Part shown: piece by piece, positions 35,145 through 37,129 of the stretch
How the letters are laid out: every line of letters begins with the position of its first letter
Numbering within the stretch: position 1 is the stretch's first letter
Source of the DNA: Flavobacteriaceae bacterium
GTDB lineage: Bacteria > Bacteroidota > Bacteroidia > Flavobacteriales > Flavobacteriaceae
Assembly (NCBI GenBank): GCA_026988355.1
Contig: JALSLK010000094.1
Location: 1 to 37,129 of the forward strand
Direction of reading: 5' to 3'
DNA length: 37,129 bases
Notes under the pieces: generated by a model
What the model was told of the DNA's origin: nothing
The model's database searches: none
Seen by the model: only the letters and a program-made list of their open reading frames with translations
Position numbers and translations under genes: made by a program

Positions 35145-35891
35145 ATGATATCTAAAATTGTTAAAGAAGTTTTTAAAAAAGCAGAGGAGGAGTATGCTTC
35201 AAAAGCAAAGACAACATTATCTAAATATGTTGTGAATGTCATTGAAGAAAAATTTAATATTATTATAAGCGAAAGAACACTTTCAAGAAGTTACGATAAA
35301 TATATTTTGTCTAAGGAAGATATGGGTTCATTAACAGCTGAAAACGTTAATGCATTATGCCGATACTTAGGTTTTAAAGATTATTCGGAATACAAAAAAA
35401 AGAATACACCTATTTCTAAAGTAAGAAAATCGGTTTCTGGTTTTGTAGCACCAAATTCCTCCTCAAAAATAATTGTAATTACTTCTGTTTTGCTTATCGT
35501 AATTTTTTTAAAAGGCTATGAAATAGCCATTGCAAATAAAACAACCAAAACAGAATGTATGGTTTGGGAGCAAACCAAATATGTAAAAATTTCATGCGAT
35601 AAAGAGAGGCATTCTATATATGGAACAAGAGTAATTCCTATGGATAAGAAAGAATTTGAAACAATGAAAAAAGTAGATTTAAAGCGAAGTACAATTATTT
35701 TTTATCCAGATGGAAAACCTAAATATTGGTATTGTAAAGTAAACTCTAAAGAAGCAGAGTTTTTTACTTCACATGGATTTCATCCAGTTAATGGCAAAAA
35801 ATTAAATACTGTCACAAAATATATTTTTAATAAATATGTACCAGTTCATTTAGAGGATGCCAATTCTTTTATAGAATCGTCTAAAGAATAA
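35145..35891 (+). CDS. unrecognised single-pass membrane protein with DNA-binding-like N-terminal part
   Basis: A 248-residue protein I do not recognise by function. Residues 1-88 are charged and helical, with an ERTLSRSYDKYI segment and ALCRYLGFKDYSEYKKK, which look like a small helical recognition domain. One membrane helix follows (IIVITSVLLIVIFLKGYEIAI, about 103-125). The extracytoplasmic part (about 125-248) contains Cys in ECMVWE, KISCDKE and YWYCK and ends in acidic helices. The layout suggests a membrane-tethered cytosolic domain. It diverges from the lipoprotein-kinase operon and shares the repeat-rich region, which hints at a regulatory link. Confidence 0.8.
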   Translation: MISKIVKEVFKKAEEEYASKAKTTLSKYVVNVIEEKFNIIISERTLSRSYDKYILSKEDMGSLTAENVNALCRYLGFKDYSEYKKKNTPISKVRKSVSGFVAPNSSSKIIVITSVLLIVIFLKGYEIAIANKTTKTECMVWEQTKYVKISCDKERHSIYGTRVIPMDKKEFETMKKVDLKRSTIIFYPDGKPKYWYCKVNSKEAEFFTSHGFHPVNGKKLNTVTKYIFNKYVPVHLEDANSFIESSKE

Positions 35892-35909
35892 TTAGAAATA
35901 AAAAAACAC

Positions 35910-35933
35910 CAACCTATCCGTTAAGATAAGTTG
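35910..35933 (+). terminator. hairpin after the membrane protein gene
   Basis: CAACCTATC (35910-35918) pairs with GATAAGTTG (35925-35933) with one mismatch and a six-base loop, 19 bp after the stop at 35891. The following bases are only moderately T-rich, so it is a weak terminator candidate. Confidence 0.4.
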
Positions 35934-36053
35934 ATGCTTGATTGTTATAGCAATTATTTTTTGCTTTTGGTGTTAGAAGAAGTCATGTTCTTAGCTAAAT
36001 CTACACCAATTAAAGTTTCTAATAGATTAGAACTTTTACCACTTTGTCCGCTT

Positions 36054-36072
36054 GAAATTGAATTGGTATAAT
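36054..36072. repeat. half copy of the ATACCAA dispersed repeat
   Basis: TGAAATTGAATTGGTATAA matches the right end of the element at 142-295 (TGAAATTAAATTGGTATTA) at all but two bases. No opposite end is found nearby, so this is a solo end, lying against a short open stretch that may be the remains of a gene (35954-36091, minus). Confidence 0.4.
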
Positions 36073-36112
36073 TTTGCGTTTTCCTCTTTTTTTAAATCAT
36101 AGAATACTCAGG

Positions 36113-37012
36113 TTAGTACAATAAAATATCGTTTGGGCCTTCGAGTATTTCTTTTATAATTGTATTCTTTTTTAAATGCCACTTTACCAAAGAAATTTCT
36201 AAATTTTTAATTTCAATACCAATAATAGATTTTGGATGTACGCAACTGCCATCATTAAAATAAGGAATTTCATTAGGATTCGGAAAATGCGGTCTATGCG
36301 TATGGCCAGCAATAAGTAACTGATTGTTATTTTGGCTAATCCATTTTTTTAAATTGCGTTCTACTCGTATGGAGTTTTTAAAATTTTTGGCAGGGCTTGT
36401 AGGGTCTTTAATGGCAAATATTTTTTGTAATGGCATCCATAAAAATCGTACTAAAAATCGATTAAATTTCCAAAAAACATAATTCATAAAATCTGCTTGA
36501 TGTCCATGTATAAGTAAAATGCTTTTATTTGTTCCTTCTATTTTAAGTAAAATACTTTCTTTAAAATCTACATCAAACAAAAGTTTTTTATCTTTAGACT
36601 GTTTGTCGATAAAAAATTTATTTAACATTTTTTCTACTACATTTTTATCTTTAAAAACCATATCGTGATTTCCCCAAAGTATATGTAATCTATTTTTTTT
36701 GTGGAACTTAAGTTGTAAATCAAAAATACTTTTGTATGTTTTGTAAATAGGAGCAAAGGAGCTGTTTTCCCAAAGTTCGACACCATCTCCAAGTTCGAAA
36801 TAAGTATAATCCGTTTGGTAATAATGTAAAAGAGCCTCTTCGTAGATTTTCATGTTGTGTGCAAAATCATCGGCATAACTATTATCGCCTTTGTGCATAT
36901 CACTAAAAAATATCAGTTTAGAATCTTTATTAATACAAAGATTTTCAGCTTTATTAAAAGCGTTGGTTAATATTTTGTTGGTTGTACTCATTTGTTTGAC
37001 TAATATAGTCAT
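36113..37012 (-). CDS. calcineurin-like metallophosphoesterase
   Basis: A 299-residue metal-dependent phosphoesterase. The five family blocks are present: FFSDMHKGD near residue 36, FELGDGVELWE near 72, WGNHDMVF near 113, LIHGHQADF near 168 and IAGHTHRPHF near 234. These bind two metals. It has no signal peptide or full membrane helix, though FWKFNRFLVRFLWMPL could lie on a membrane. The substrate is unknown. A second start at MSTTNK (36991) is equally plausible and perhaps better, since a TAATTTTG -7 box at 37025-37032 would leave only about 10 bases before the first ATG. Confidence 0.88.
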   Translation of the reverse strand: MTILVKQMSTTNKILTNAFNKAENLCINKDSKLIFFSDMHKGDNSYADDFAHNMKIYEEALLHYYQTDYTYFELGDGVELWENSSFAPIYKTYKSIFDLQLKFHKKNRLHILWGNHDMVFKDKNVVEKMLNKFFIDKQSKDKKLLFDVDFKESILLKIEGTNKSILLIHGHQADFMNYVFWKFNRFLVRFLWMPLQKIFAIKDPTSPAKNFKNSIRVERNLKKWISQNNNQLLIAGHTHRPHFPNPNEIPYFNDGSCVHPKSIIGIEIKNLEISLVKWHLKKNTIIKEILEGPNDILLY

Positions 37013-37024
37013 TCCTTATGAAGT

Positions 37025-37032
37025 CAAAATTA
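37025..37032 (-). promoter_or_regulatory. -7 box before the phosphoesterase gene
   Basis: On the minus strand the bases read TAATTTTG, an exact TAnnTTTG match. It favours the internal ATG at 36991 for the phosphoesterase, giving a leader of about 30 bases. Confidence 0.45.
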
Positions 37033-37129
37033 AGAAACATAATTTTGCTTAAAAAATGGAATTTTAAATAATTAAATATTTTTTCAAGTTCCAGTTTTAA
37101 TTTCTTCATCATCTTTTTTAAATTCCAAC

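Overview
The window reads as a piece of chromosome from an AT-rich marine-type Flavobacteriaceae (Bacteroidota). The reasons are type A and type B C-terminal sorting domains of the type IX secretion system (T9SS), promoters with a TAnnTTTG -7 box, little sign of Shine-Dalgarno sequences, PspC, DUF5606 and BatA family genes, and very low GC. I see no rRNA, tRNA, CRISPR array, intact transposase or phage gene.

Layout. 1-315 is non-coding and holds two inverted-repeat structures. 316-3528 (minus) carries an isoaspartyl peptidase/asparaginase lipoprotein and a large T9SS type B secreted protein. 3730-9560 (minus) is a tight run: dapD, a GT4 glycosyltransferase, a GT4-GT2 fusion glycosyltransferase, tsaC and a CCA-transferase-like gene. 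9646-18036 (plus) runs ruvX, def, a DUF5606 gene, mazG, a BatA/VWA membrane protein, a dihydroorotase homologue that has lost its metal ligands, an esterase, a secreted thioredoxin and a BNR-repeat T9SS type A protein. 18046-19273 is a porin gene broken by a frameshift. 19301-21400 is a compact unit of an HxlR repressor divergent from a flavin monooxygenase and a DoxX protein, with a palindrome over the shared promoter.

21528-26448 looks like a sulfur (thiosulfate/sulfane) module. A triple-rhodanese lipoprotein diverges from an outer-membrane porin, a YeeE/YedE thiosulfate-type transporter and a LysE-like exporter. A 28-bp palindrome with GTAAC-N4-GTTAC core lies about 40 bp upstream of the predicted start point of both divergent promoters, as a class II Crp/Fnr activator site would. 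A PAS-only protein follows, with a second, different Fnr-like palindrome (TGAT-N4-ATCA) at the same spacing.

27225-31729 is mostly housekeeping: trmD, an rmlD-like SDR, a K+ channel with an RCK domain, a small PspC protein and a 2-oxoacid dehydrogenase E2. 32002-34751 (minus) is a signalling operon: a small acidic lipoprotein of 57 codons, a TPR sensor kinase and a LuxR-type response regulator. It is preceded by a 393-bp region rich in interlocking inverted repeats that may be a structured 5' leader. 35145-35891 is an unrecognised single-pass membrane protein, and 36113-37012 a metallophosphoesterase.

The most interesting items are the symmetric Crp/Fnr-type promoter of the sulfur module, the structured leader of the lipoprotein-kinase-regulator operon, the degenerate dihydroorotase, the fused glycosyltransferase, the frameshifted porin, and a family of ATACCAA...TTGGTAT repeats scattered between genes.
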